Notes: generated by a model not told the origin, from the sequence alone. A DNA stretch of 7,889 nt from a bacterium (GCA_027310505.1 DAIDAS010000279.1:1-7889); one strand, 5' to 3'; shown: positions 1 to 6,652, counted from the first letter of the stretch. Translations and numbers: made by a program.

Positions 1-591
1 GCCTATGCCAAGGAGCGCACCGGGCTGACCGAGATGGGCAAGCGCCTGTGCGAGAACCTGTCGACCGGTTATCAGCAACGCGTGGGCATTGCGCAGGCGA
101 TCATCCATAACCCGATGGTGGTGGTGCTGGACGAGCCGACGCGCGGCCTGGATCCCATCCAGATCCGCGACATTCGCGCGTTGATCAAGGAGCTTGGCGG
201 CGAGCACAGCGTGATCCTGTCCACCCACATTCTGCCCGAAGTCGAGATGGTGTGCGACCACGTGCAGATCATTCACCAGGGGCAACTGGTGTTCAGCGGC
301 GAGATCGATGAACTCAGGCGGAGCCGCAAGAGCAACTGCCTGCTGGTCGGCATGCGTCGCCCGCCGTCCACCGAAGCGCTGCAGGCATTCTCGGGAGTGA
401 CTGCGGTGGAGGCGGCCGGTGATATGGTACGGCTGCGTCTTGCAGAGGCCGATGCGGCCGATCAGGTGGCAGAGAGCGTCGTGCGCGCTGCCGTGGCGGG
501 CGATTGGGCGCTGTACCATGTCGCCCCGGATGCGCCATCGCTCGAAGACGTGTTCCTGCAATTGACCCAGATGGAAGAGGCTGTAGCATGA
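1..591 (+). CDS. ABC transporter ATP-binding protein, GldA-like (5' end outside window)
   Basis: This is the C-terminal part (196 codons) of an ABC ATPase that powers a membrane transporter at the inner face of the cytoplasmic membrane. The reading frame is open from base 1, so Walker A and the true start lie upstream. Visible motifs, numbered from the first codon, are a signature LSTGYQQR (20-27), Walker B VVVLDEP (40-46), a D-loop GLDP (49-52) and the H-loop histidine in STH (76). The signature departs from canonical LSGGQ in the way known for GldA-type and related ABC-2 ATPases (LSxGYxQR). About 115 residues after the H-loop form the usual C-terminal extension. The stop overlaps the permease start by 4 bp (ATGA), which implies translational coupling. 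The family is certain; the substrate cannot be deduced. Confidence 0.93.
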   Translation, partial: AYAKERTGLTEMGKRLCENLSTGYQQRVGIAQAIIHNPMVVVLDEPTRGLDPIQIRDIRALIKELGGEHSVILSTHILPEVEMVCDHVQIIHQGQLVFSGEIDELRRSRKSNCLLVGMRRPPSTEALQAFSGVTAVEAAGDMVRLRLAEADAADQVAESVVRAAVAGDWALYHVAPDAPSLEDVFLQLTQMEEAVA

Positions 592-1337
592 AAATGATTT
601 TGACCATCGCAGGCAAGGAACTGCGAAGCCTGTTTGCATCCCCCATGGCATGGGTGATCCTGGCGATGCTGCAATTGTTGCTGGGCCTGTTCTTTGCCAA
701 TGGCGTGGATCGTTATTTTGAAGCCATGCAGGGCGCCATGCCGCCGGAGCAGCGCATGGGTTTCACCGCTTTCGTGGTGCCGCAGGTGTTCGGCGTGGCG
801 GTGCTGGTGCTGTTGACGGCCGTGCCCTTGCTGACCATGCGGCTGATCGCGGAAGAGCGCAAGAGTCAGACCATGGTGTTCCTGTTCTCCGCGCCGGTCT
901 CGTTGTTCGAGATCGTGCTCGGCAAGTTCGTCGGCCTGATGTCGTTCATCACGGTGGTGGTGGTGCTGTTGCTGGCGATGGCGTTGTCCATGAATGCGGC
1001 GACCGACATCGACATCGCGCATGTGCTCACCAACGCGCTGGGCATGTGGCTGATGGCCGCGTCGTTTTCGGCGCTGGGTATTTTCATGTCCAGCCTGACG
1101 CAGCAGCCGATCATCGCGGCGATCATCAGCTTTATCGCGCTGCTGGGCCTGATCATTATCGACAGTTTTGCCGCCGACCCGGAAAGCCCGCTCAACTATC
1201 TGTCGCTGATGCGGCATTTTGAGCCACTCTCCAATGGCATGCTGAATACCGCCGACATCGCCTATTTCATCCTGTTTATCGCGACATTCCTCGTGCTGAC
1301 CGTGCGCCGTCTGGACGCGGACAGGTTGCGCGGATAA
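588..1337 (+). CDS. ABC-2 type transporter permease, GldF-like
   Basis: This is a 249-residue integral membrane subunit that pairs with the upstream ATPase. I chose the ATG at 588 because it overlaps the ATPase stop as ATGA and has a purine-rich GAAGAGG about 7 bp upstream; an in-frame extension further upstream would only read through the ATPase gene. Six hydrophobic stretches are visible, at roughly residues 20-38, 62-84, 110-134, 145-168, 174-193 and 222-240. The segment AEERKSQTMVFLFSAPVS (88-105) between helices 2 and 3 matches the conserved cytoplasmic region of ABC-2 permeases (EER.. followed by P-[VI]) thought to contact the ATPase. Length and topology fit the GldF/NosY-like ABC-2 group. 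The next gene follows after 8 bp and encodes the GldG-like partner. The transported substrate is unknown. Confidence 0.9.
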   Translation: MKMILTIAGKELRSLFASPMAWVILAMLQLLLGLFFANGVDRYFEAMQGAMPPEQRMGFTAFVVPQVFGVAVLVLLTAVPLLTMRLIAEERKSQTMVFLFSAPVSLFEIVLGKFVGLMSFITVVVVLLLAMALSMNAATDIDIAHVLTNALGMWLMAASFSALGIFMSSLTQQPIIAAIISFIALLGLIIIDSFAADPESPLNYLSLMRHFEPLSNGMLNTADIAYFILFIATFLVLTVRRLDADRLRG

Positions 1338-1345
1338 AAACCATC

Positions 1346-2695
1346 ATGAAAATCAATCGTAAACTCCGTTTCCAGTTATTCGTTCAGAACTGGCTGTTCC
1401 TGGTGCTGTTCCTGACGCTGGTCGCCATGCTGGGCTATGCTACCAAGCGCTTCCATTTCGAGCGGGACGTAACGCAAAGTGCCCGCAATCAGCTGACTGA
1501 AGGCAGCGCCAACGTTGTCAAGAAGATGAAGGGCCCGGTCAGTATCACCGCCTTCGTGGAAAACGACGACGCGGAGCGCAAGAAGCGCATCTACGATTTC
1601 GTTGCGCGCTATCAACGCGCCAAGCCCGATATCAAGCTGACCTTTGTCAATTCCACCAAAGAACCCAAGCGGGCGCAGGACGCCGGCATCCGCAAGGACG
1701 GCGAACTGGTGGTGGAGTTCGAAAAGCGCAGCGAGAATCTGGTGCCGGCCTATACCGAGCGCGATTTGACCAACCTGCTGGTGCGGTTGGCGCGATCACG
1801 CTCCCGTGCCGTCATGTATCTCGATGGCCATGGCGAGCGTAGCCTGATCGGCGAAAAGAATCACGATCTCGGTGAATTCGGGCACCAGCTGGCCACCAAG
1901 GGATTCAAACTGGCCAACCCTGACCTGACCATCGCGCCGGATGTGCCGCGCAGTGGCGCCATGCTGGTGATCGCCGGCCCCCAGGTAGATGTTTCAGAGG
2001 CTGAAGTCAAAAAGATCGTGAAATACGTTGCCAGTGGCGGCAACCTGTTGTGGCTGATCGACCAGGAATCGCTACACGGTTTGCAACCGCTGGCCGAGTA
2101 CCTCGGCATTACGCTGACGCCCGGCATTGCGGTCGATCCGACTTCGACGCAGAACGGCATCGACCCGAAGACCGTGATTGGCCGCCAGTACACCGAGCAT
2201 CCGATCACCAAGGAATTCAGCCTGCTGACCGTATTCCCCGAGGCCCGCCAGATCGAGGTACGTGATACCAATGGCGATTGGGACGTCACCCGCCTGATTT
2301 CCGTCGCGCAAAACGGCTGGATCGAAACCGGCAAACTGGATGGCAAGATCGAGTTCGACAACAAGCGCGATATTCCGGGCCCGGTCAATATCGCGGTGGC
2401 GATGCAGCGCAAGGCCGAGCACATCACGCAGCGCGTGGTGGTGGTGGGCAACGGCAGCTTCCTGGCCAACTCCTTCATTGCCAACGGCGGCAACCTCGGC
2501 CTGGGCATCAACATGGTGAACTGGCTGGCGGGCGACGATAATCTGATCAGCATCCAACCCAACCTGATGAAGGATGTGACTGTTACTTACACCAAGCTGC
2601 AGGGGGCGCTGATTTTCGGCGGGTTTATCCTGCTGCTGCCGATCGTCTTCCTTGTGACCGGCATCATGATCTGGCGTCGGAGACGCACGCGATGA
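1346..2695 (+). CDS. GldG-like ABC transporter auxiliary protein
   Basis: This 449-residue protein has one membrane segment near the N terminus (about 15-32), a large extracytoplasmic region and a second membrane segment near the C terminus (about 421-443) ending in a basic RRRRTR tail. The layout is that of GldG and of proteobacterial proteins with an ABC_transp_aux domain. Within the soluble part, the segment after the first helix resembles the DUF7088-type region. It is followed by the ABC_transp_aux core, with YLDGHGERS and later VIAGPQVDVSEAEV and YVASGGNLLWLIDQES as recognisable family sequence. It lies 8 bp after the permease and overlaps the next gene by 4 bp, so it is part of the same complex. 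In Bacteroidetes the GldA/F/G set is needed for gliding; nothing here shows gliding, and the role in this organism is unknown. Confidence 0.88.
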   Translation: MKINRKLRFQLFVQNWLFLVLFLTLVAMLGYATKRFHFERDVTQSARNQLTEGSANVVKKMKGPVSITAFVENDDAERKKRIYDFVARYQRAKPDIKLTFVNSTKEPKRAQDAGIRKDGELVVEFEKRSENLVPAYTERDLTNLLVRLARSRSRAVMYLDGHGERSLIGEKNHDLGEFGHQLATKGFKLANPDLTIAPDVPRSGAMLVIAGPQVDVSEAEVKKIVKYVASGGNLLWLIDQESLHGLQPLAEYLGITLTPGIAVDPTSTQNGIDPKTVIGRQYTEHPITKEFSLLTVFPEARQIEVRDTNGDWDVTRLISVAQNGWIETGKLDGKIEFDNKRDIPGPVNIAVAMQRKAEHITQRVVVVGNGSFLANSFIANGGNLGLGINMVNWLAGDDNLISIQPNLMKDVTVTYTKLQGALIFGGFILLLPIVFLVTGIMIWRRRRTR

Positions 2696-3570
2696 AGTCA
2701 CGCTGGCTGATTAATCTGGCTTTGCTGGTGGTCGTGGTCGGCGTCGCCTTGGCGCTGAACTACGCTCCCAAACCGAAGGAAGAGCATGCCGTCGCGGTTG
2801 CGGTGTCCACGCTCGATCCTTCGGCAATTTCGAAAATCAGCATCGAATTCCCGGCCAAGAAGCCCGTCGCGTTGGAAAAACGCGATGGCCGTTGGTTCCT
2901 GACTCAACCCTATGCCGCAAGGGCGGGGCAGGAGCCGGTGGATAAGATTCTGTCGATCCTGGGAGCGACTACCGTCGACAAGTTCGATGCGGCCGATCCG
3001 GCACGGTATGGACTCGATCACCCGGCGTTGAAGCTGAAGCTGGGTGCGGAGGAGTTTTCCTTCGGTACGTTCAACCCTGTCAGCGGCATGCAGTATGTCG
3101 GCTACAAAAATTCAGTGTATCTGGTGTCCAGCAACTATTCCGAGGCTGCCTCCATCCAGGTCGTCGAGATGATCGACAAGAACCTGCTGGCGCCGGACGA
3201 GCAGATTGCCGGCTTTGATTTCTCGCGACTTGAACAGTGGGAAGACAAGGGGCTCAGGCTGGAGCAGGCGGATGGCCTGTGGAGGGTGACACGTTCCGAC
3301 GCCAAGCCGAACCAGAACGATCTGAAGCAATGGTTCGCGGATAGTTGGGGCACGTTGATCGCCCTCTCCGTAGAACCTTACACGCCGGATCGCAAGGCAA
3401 AATACCCGTCGTTCGAGATCAAGCTGAAGAACGGCAAAACGCTGCATATCGACAAACAGGGCGAGTCGCCGGAGCTGGTGCTGGCACGTCCGGATGAAGG
3501 CATACTTTACCGCTTCCCGCAGGATGTCGGCTTCGTCATCCTGAATCCGCCAGTGGGCTCCCCAAGGTAA
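2692..3570 (+). CDS. DUF4340 domain-containing membrane-anchored protein
   Basis: This 292-residue protein has an uncleaved N-terminal signal anchor (about residues 5-22, with the basic MKSR in front) and a soluble, presumably periplasmic remainder. The soluble part matches the DUF4340 pattern: a repeated unit in which a residue-by-residue comparison module (PVALEKRDGRWFLTQPYAARAGQEPVDKIL) precedes a beta-rich stretch, and a similar WEDKGLRLEQADGLWRV segment recurs in the second half. The start is fixed by the ATGA overlap with the GldG-like gene and by GGAG at 2679-2682. DUF4340 proteins very often sit directly behind GldG-like genes, so this one is probably a structural or accessory component of the same ABC complex. 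The molecular function of the family is not established. It is followed 11 bp later by mutM. Confidence 0.85.
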   Translation: MKSRWLINLALLVVVVGVALALNYAPKPKEEHAVAVAVSTLDPSAISKISIEFPAKKPVALEKRDGRWFLTQPYAARAGQEPVDKILSILGATTVDKFDAADPARYGLDHPALKLKLGAEEFSFGTFNPVSGMQYVGYKNSVYLVSSNYSEAASIQVVEMIDKNLLAPDEQIAGFDFSRLEQWEDKGLRLEQADGLWRVTRSDAKPNQNDLKQWFADSWGTLIALSVEPYTPDRKAKYPSFEIKLKNGKTLHIDKQGESPELVLARPDEGILYRFPQDVGFVILNPPVGSPR

Positions 3571-3581
3571 GCTGCTGACAA

Positions 3582-4400
3582 ATGCCGGAGCTGCCGGAGG
3601 TCGAAACCACGATGCGTGGACTCGAGCGTCCGCTGGCCGGGCGCTGCGTTACCCATGCCGTTGTGCGCAACCCGGCCCTGCGCTGGCCGGTACCGGCTAA
3701 TCTGGATGCGCTGCTTTGCGGTCGCCCTGTTCGCGGACTCTCTCGCCGCGCCAAATACCTGCTGGTGCATTTTGACCATGGCACGCTGATCCTGCATCTG
3801 GGCATGTCCGGACGCCTGTGCCATCTGGCGCAGGATGAGCCGCCAGGCAAGCATGACCACGTCGATCTTATGCTCGACAACGGCGCCGTGGTGCGGCTGC
3901 GCGACCCGCGCCGGTTTGGTGCGGTGTTGTGGAGCGAAGGCGACGTCATGCGGCATCCCCTGCTGAGTCACTTGGGGCCGGAACCTCTCGAAGACGGATT
4001 CAACGGCGATTATCTGCACCGCGCAATCCAGGGTCGTAGCGCCCCCATCAAGAACGTCATCATGGATGCGCACCTGGTGGTCGGCGTGGGCAATATCTAC
4101 GCCAGCGAATCGCTGTTTCGCGCCCGCATCAGCCCCAAGGCGCCTGCCAACAGGCTGACTAAGCCGCGTTGCGAACGGCTGGTGCATGAAATCAAGGCCA
4201 CGCTGGGCGATGCCATCAAGGCTGGCGGCAGCAGTCTGCGCGATTTCTTTGGTGCCGATGGCAACCCTGGCTATTTCCAGCAGCAGTATTTTGTCTACGG
4301 GCGCACCGGTGAGCCGTGCAGAGTTTGCGGATCGCCGATCCGGAGCATCAGGCAAGGGCAGCGATCGACCTTTTATTGCCCGCAGTGCCAGAGCCGCTAG
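3582..4400 (+). CDS. mutM: Formamidopyrimidine-DNA glycosylase (Fpg/MutM)
   Basis: This base-excision repair enzyme removes oxidised purines such as 8-oxoguanine and FapyG from DNA and cleaves the abasic site by beta/delta elimination. At 272 residues it has the usual length. All hallmark residues are visible: the N-terminal MPELPEVE with catalytic Pro2 and Glu3, Lys58 in RRAKYLL, the intercalating Met75 in HLGMSG, Arg110 and Phe112 in DPRRFG, Asn171 in VGVGNIYASE, and a C-terminal zinc finger with Cys246, Cys249, Cys266 and Cys269 including Arg261. The enzyme should therefore be active. The start must be the ATG at 3582, because Pro2 has to be exposed by removal of the initiator methionine. 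No strong ribosome binding site precedes it, and translation may be coupled to the gene ending 11 bp upstream. It faces the cyclase gene tail to tail with 24 bp between the stops. Confidence 0.98.
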   Translation: MPELPEVETTMRGLERPLAGRCVTHAVVRNPALRWPVPANLDALLCGRPVRGLSRRAKYLLVHFDHGTLILHLGMSGRLCHLAQDEPPGKHDHVDLMLDNGAVVRLRDPRRFGAVLWSEGDVMRHPLLSHLGPEPLEDGFNGDYLHRAIQGRSAPIKNVIMDAHLVVGVGNIYASESLFRARISPKAPANRLTKPRCERLVHEIKATLGDAIKAGGSSLRDFFGADGNPGYFQQQYFVYGRTGEPCRVCGSPIRSIRQGQRSTFYCPQCQSR

Positions 4401-4424
4401 TAAAGCGGGCGTTGGGGGGGGGTG

Positions 4425-5345
4425 TCAGGATGCCTCGGACGCAGGCGCCTGCATTGCCGAATTCCATACCCGCACGCAATTCCGCCCAGCGGCTTTTGCC
4501 GCATACAGGGCCTTGTCGGCACGATCAATGGACGTTTCAACCGGAGTGTCAGGGTCAAGCAGTGTCACGCCGAATGACGCGGTGATGGTGACTGGCTTCT
4601 TGCCGCCGAAATCGATGGGCATCGCGGCAAGCCCTGCACACAGACGCTCTACCATTTCAAAGCACGGCGTCAGCTCCGTGTGCTGAATGAAAAGCAGGAA
4701 CTCTTCTCCGCCGTAGCGGAATACTTTGTCATAAGGGCGGAGATTTTCGATGATATGGTGAGCCGTTGCAGCCAATACATAGTCACCTGCAAGATGTCCA
4801 TATTGATCATTGACGTCCTTGAAGCGATCCAAATCCATCATGGCAATACAGCAAGACTGTAATTCGCGTTTTATCAGCTCCTGTTGCTCGCGAAGGGTGG
4901 GCAGAATGCCGACCCGGGTAATCGCACCGGTCAGTGCGTCATGGTTGTATAGCAAGTTTTTCAATTCGCGCTCGAGGGCGGCTATCTCAAGGCGCGTCCG
5001 GTCAAGTGCATTGGCAAAGTTGTCATAATCAAAAGCGATCACAGGATTGCCTGTTTTGGCTTCGACGAGCAGTTGGGCCGCCAACTGGTGCATGTGCTTG
5101 TGTGCTTCACCCAGGGCGATAAATCCGGGTAATACGCGCAGTTTCTCAGGGACTTTTCCGTAATACCACTGGCCGAAGCGACATTCCTGATGGGCTTGGG
5201 GGCTGATGTCGTGTTGGTCGCTCGGCAACTGGCAAGCAAGCACGCGAATCAGCGCGGCGTGCCACTGCTGATGGTTGAAGAGGGCCTCTTTCAGTTGGGA
5301 GAGAATCCCCTGCAGTTCATCCCGGGTGACATCATAGAGTTCCAT
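4425..5345 (-). CDS. Zinc-sensing (CZB) diguanylate cyclase, DgcZ-like
   Basis: This soluble 306-residue enzyme should make the second messenger cyclic di-GMP from two GTP. Residues 1-130 form a CZB (chemoreceptor zinc-binding) domain with the four expected ligands His25 (NHQQW), Cys54 (ECRFGQWYYG), His81 and His85 (AHKHMH). In E. coli DgcZ this domain binds zinc and keeps the cyclase inactive. A helical linker (about 108-130) leads into the GGDEF domain, with MDLDRFK at 169-175, YGHLAGD at 181-187 and the active-site GGEEF at 211-215. The inhibitory site RPYD (202-205) has the correct five-residue spacing, so product inhibition is expected. The usual Asn of the LTGLxNR motif, which contacts guanine in other cyclases, is Thr142; DgcZ as I recall it also varies here. 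GGGAG lies 7 bp before the ATG and supports the start. There is no membrane segment. Confidence 0.95.
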   Translation of the reverse strand: MELYDVTRDELQGILSQLKEALFNHQQWHAALIRVLACQLPSDQHDISPQAHQECRFGQWYYGKVPEKLRVLPGFIALGEAHKHMHQLAAQLLVEAKTGNPVIAFDYDNFANALDRTRLEIAALERELKNLLYNHDALTGAITRVGILPTLREQQELIKRELQSCCIAMMDLDRFKDVNDQYGHLAGDYVLAATAHHIIENLRPYDKVFRYGGEEFLLFIQHTELTPCFEMVERLCAGLAAMPIDFGGKKPVTITASFGVTLLDPDTPVETSIDRADKALYAAKAAGRNCVRVWNSAMQAPASEAS

Positions 5346-5352
5346 AGTTCTG

Positions 5353-5357
5353 CTCCC
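5353..5357 (-). promoter_or_regulatory. Ribosome binding site of the cyclase gene
   Basis: On the minus strand GGGAG lies 7 bp before the ATG at 5345, a near-ideal Shine-Dalgarno arrangement. It confirms this start for the CZB-GGEEF cyclase. Confidence 0.7.
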
Positions 5358-5394
5358 ATGGCTTTGATGCTAAATGGCATTAAGATGCCCGGAA

Positions 5395-5423
5395 ACAGTA
5401 CGCCCTTTCCCAGTCATCCTCAA
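5395..5423 (-). promoter_or_regulatory. Possible sigma-70 promoter of the cyclase gene
   Basis: On the minus strand TTGAGG (5423-5418) and TACTGT (5400-5395) are separated by 17 bp. They match the -35 and -10 consensus at 4 of 6 and 3 of 6 positions. Transcription would start about 40 bp before the ATG. The leader would contain a short dyad, GGCAT-TAAG-ATGCC (5376-5389). The match is weak and rests on spacing alone. Confidence 0.3.
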
Positions 5424-5518
5424 TTTACGGTGCTGAAAGCCGCTTCCCGACCCATGTAACGTGGGGGGCAATACGTGTGTCGAACACTATCAGCCAAGTG
5501 CTTTGAAATCAACAGGAT

Positions 5519-5536
5519 ATTGACTGAAAATTGACT
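5519..5536 (+). repeat. Tandem ATTGACT direct repeat with 11-bp period
   Basis: ATTGACT occurs at 5519-5525 and again at 5530-5536, separated by GAAA, so the copies lie one DNA turn apart. Two 7-bp half-sites with a 4-bp spacer is the arrangement used by OmpR/PhoB-type response regulators, though no regulator is identified. It lies about 175 bp upstream of the cyclase start on the opposite strand. It may be chance. Confidence 0.35.
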
Positions 5537-5583
5537 TGAGAACTGGGCGTGGCCTACCCGCTTCAACGTTGGTGTCGATTGCT

Positions 5584-5600
5584 ATTGGCTCGCCGGCTCG
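5584..5600 (+). repeat. Left copy of a direct repeat flanking the AT-rich block
   Basis: ATTGGCTCGCC (5584-5594) recurs exactly at 6657-6667. In this left copy GGCTCG follows immediately (5595-5600); in the right copy the same GGCTCG follows after six extra bases. The position coincides with the drop from GC-rich to AT-rich DNA. Confidence 0.5.
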
Positions 5601-5674
5601 GACAAATCTGGTAACTGGATATTTACTGTTCTGCTCACCTAACTGCGCTTACGAGAGTATGAAAATAGGTACTG

Positions 5675-5701
5675 GATTGAATCATTCAAATTTGATTGAA
5701 T
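5675..5701. repeat. Palindrome and direct repeat, possible operator
   Basis: TTGAATCATTCAA (5677-5689) is a perfect 13-bp palindrome centred on C5683. GATTGAAT occurs at 5675-5682 and again at 5694-5701, and CAAATTTG (5687-5694) is a second palindrome between them. TGAA/TTCA half-sites are common in operators of ArsR/SmtB-type repressors, but no such regulator is encoded here and the site is about 270 bp from the arsC-like start. Binding by any protein is conjecture. Confidence 0.3.
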
Positions 5702-5920
5702 GTTTAAAGACGGCCAAAAAGTCATTCGGAGTTATTTGAATATATTGGGTAAGACTATCAATTGCTGTGATTAATAATCCACTTTGTGCGTTTTTTTTCT
5801 TAACGTGCAACTTTCTCTTTATATTCCTGCTATTAGTCGCGTTCTTTGCTTAATGTAAAGATAATGTTACAAAAATAGACAATAATTTTAATATTAACGA
5901 GCAACAAACTCGTCTGGAAG

Positions 5921-5948
5921 TTGATTAATTTTACTAATTACCTATAAC
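5921..5948 (+). promoter_or_regulatory. Probable sigma-70 promoter of the arsC-like gene
   Basis: TTGATT (5921-5926) and TATAAC (5943-5948) are separated by 16 bp and match the -35 and -10 consensus at 4 of 6 and 5 of 6 positions. Transcription would begin near 5955, giving a leader of about 14 nt that still includes the purine-rich AAGAAAG (5956-5962) lying 6 bp before the ATG. The surroundings are so AT-rich that chance matches are likely. Confidence 0.4.
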
Positions 5949-5968
5949 CTTAATTAAGAAAGATATTT

Positions 5969-6478
5969 ATGATTGGTAAGACGGTAATTGTCAAAACATA
6001 CAATGTGCTTATTTTAGGTACTGGTAATTCGGCAAGAAGCATTATGGCCGAGGCGTTATTCAATACTATGGGGCATGGTGTTTTTACAGCGTATAGTGCC
6101 GGTAGCTCTCCTACTGGCGTGGTAAATCGTTATGCTGTTGAAGAGGTTAAGTGTACTGGTTATCCAACTAAAAATTTAAGAAGTAAGAGCTGGGACGAGT
6201 TCTCGCAGCCAAGAGCACCAGAAATGAATTTTGTAATTACTGTTTGTGATAATGCAGCAAGAGAGACTCCCCCAGCCTTGCACGGCAGCCCAGTAACGAT
6301 ACATTGGGGATTCGAGGATCCTGCTATTGTTGAGGGTTCTTTTGGGGAGAAGAAAGAGGCATTTAAAAAGGCTTTTCTACAAATACGAAATAGAATTGAT
6401 TTATTTACTCAGCTTCCTTTAGCTCATCTGGATCAAGAGTCCTTAAATCATGAAATGGGCAAATGGGAAAAGAATTAG
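5969..6478 (+). CDS. arsC: ArsC-like low-molecular-weight phosphatase-fold protein lacking the catalytic cysteine
   Basis: This 169-residue protein is a full-length homologue of the thioredoxin/glutaredoxin-linked arsenate reductases, cytoplasmic enzymes that reduce arsenate to arsenite using a Cys-X5-Arg P-loop. Recognisable blocks are the P-loop region VLILGTGNSARSIMAEAL (13-30), SAGSSPTGVVN (43-53), GYPTKNLRSKSWDEF (64-78), FVITVCDNAARE (88-99), HWGFEDPA (112-119) and a family-typical C terminus. The P-loop nucleophile, normally Cys in LCTGNSARS, is Gly17 (codon GGT, one base from TGT). The cysteine that normally follows in the E-x-C-P-x-W segment is Pro101. Cys93, Arg23 and Asp117 remain. 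Normal arsenate reduction or phosphatase chemistry therefore seems impossible. The frame is intact, but the gene is AT-rich, unlike its neighbours, and no arsR, arsB or acr3 is adjacent. It may be a binding-only pseudoenzyme, an early-stage pseudogene, or contain a base error. The family assignment is firm; the function is not. Confidence 0.88.
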   Translation: MIGKTVIVKTYNVLILGTGNSARSIMAEALFNTMGHGVFTAYSAGSSPTGVVNRYAVEEVKCTGYPTKNLRSKSWDEFSQPRAPEMNFVITVCDNAARETPPALHGSPVTIHWGFEDPAIVEGSFGEKKEAFKKAFLQIRNRIDLFTQLPLAHLDQESLNHEMGKWEKN

Positions 6479-6516
6479 AAAGTTATGCTAATCCACCTGA
6501 GATTAATTCAGTAAAG

Positions 6517-6549
6517 TGCCCCGTTTATCCCTGAAAGAAAAACGGGGCA
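6517..6549 (+). terminator. Stem-loop downstream of the arsC-like gene, possible terminator
   Basis: TGCCCCGTTT (6517-6526) and AAACGGGGCA (6540-6549) are perfect 10-bp complementary arms around a 13-nt loop, 38 bp after the arsC-like stop. No U-tract follows on either strand, so it is not a textbook Rho-independent terminator. The right arm could instead pair with CCGTTT at 6555-6560, an alternative hairpin. A role as mRNA end or stability element is the simplest reading. Confidence 0.5.
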
Positions 6550-6652
6550 GAACACCGTTTGTAGTTAGTTTTATAGAGTGATTATCCGCTTGCTTATTGC
6601 AGAGTAAGCCAAGATGGTGAAGCTGGGCACTGTGAAGCTGAACTGTTTCAAT

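Larger units (their letters stand above)
5346..5968. other. Long intergenic region between the divergent cyclase and arsC-like genes
   Basis: This 623-bp stretch has no convincing gene. The part next to the cyclase (to about 5470) is GC-balanced and carries that gene's candidate promoter and ribosome binding site. From about 5490 the base composition falls, and beyond 5600 it is clearly AT-rich, with runs such as eight T at 5791-5798. Short repeats in it are listed separately (5519-5536, 5584-5600, 5677-5701), and a candidate promoter for the arsC-like gene lies at its right end. A 67-codon frame opening at TTG 5536 and ending at 5739 resembles nothing I recognise and has no ribosome binding site. 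It may be a decayed gene or chance. Confidence 0.6.

Noticed and set aside
504..587. Upstream extension of the permease
   Set aside because: It runs within the ATPase gene. The ATGA overlap and the purine-rich site before 588 mark the real start, and the extension has no membrane or family features.
462..1217. 251-residue antisense frame rich in His, Gln and Arg
   Set aside because: It lies wholly opposite the permease and ATPase genes. Its composition is the typical complement of hydrophobic codons, so it is a shadow frame.
4393..4410. Terminator hairpin at the mutM stop (CCGCT against AGCGG)
   Set aside because: The stem is only 5 bp and is followed by G residues, not T, on the mutM strand. 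It has no T-run on the cyclase strand.
5503..5512. TTGAAATCAA as an FNR/CRP-type site
   Set aside because: The half-sites are separated by 2 bp instead of the 4 bp of TTGATnnnnATCAA, so the spacing is wrong.
5536..5739. 67-codon frame starting at TTG in the AT-rich block
   Set aside because: It has a rare start, no ribosome binding site and no recognisable family sequence. It contains the palindrome and repeats, and it crosses the composition boundary near 5600.
5791..5798. T8 run as a Rho-independent terminator
   Set aside because: No stem of more than about 3 bp precedes it, and no gene ends nearby on that strand.
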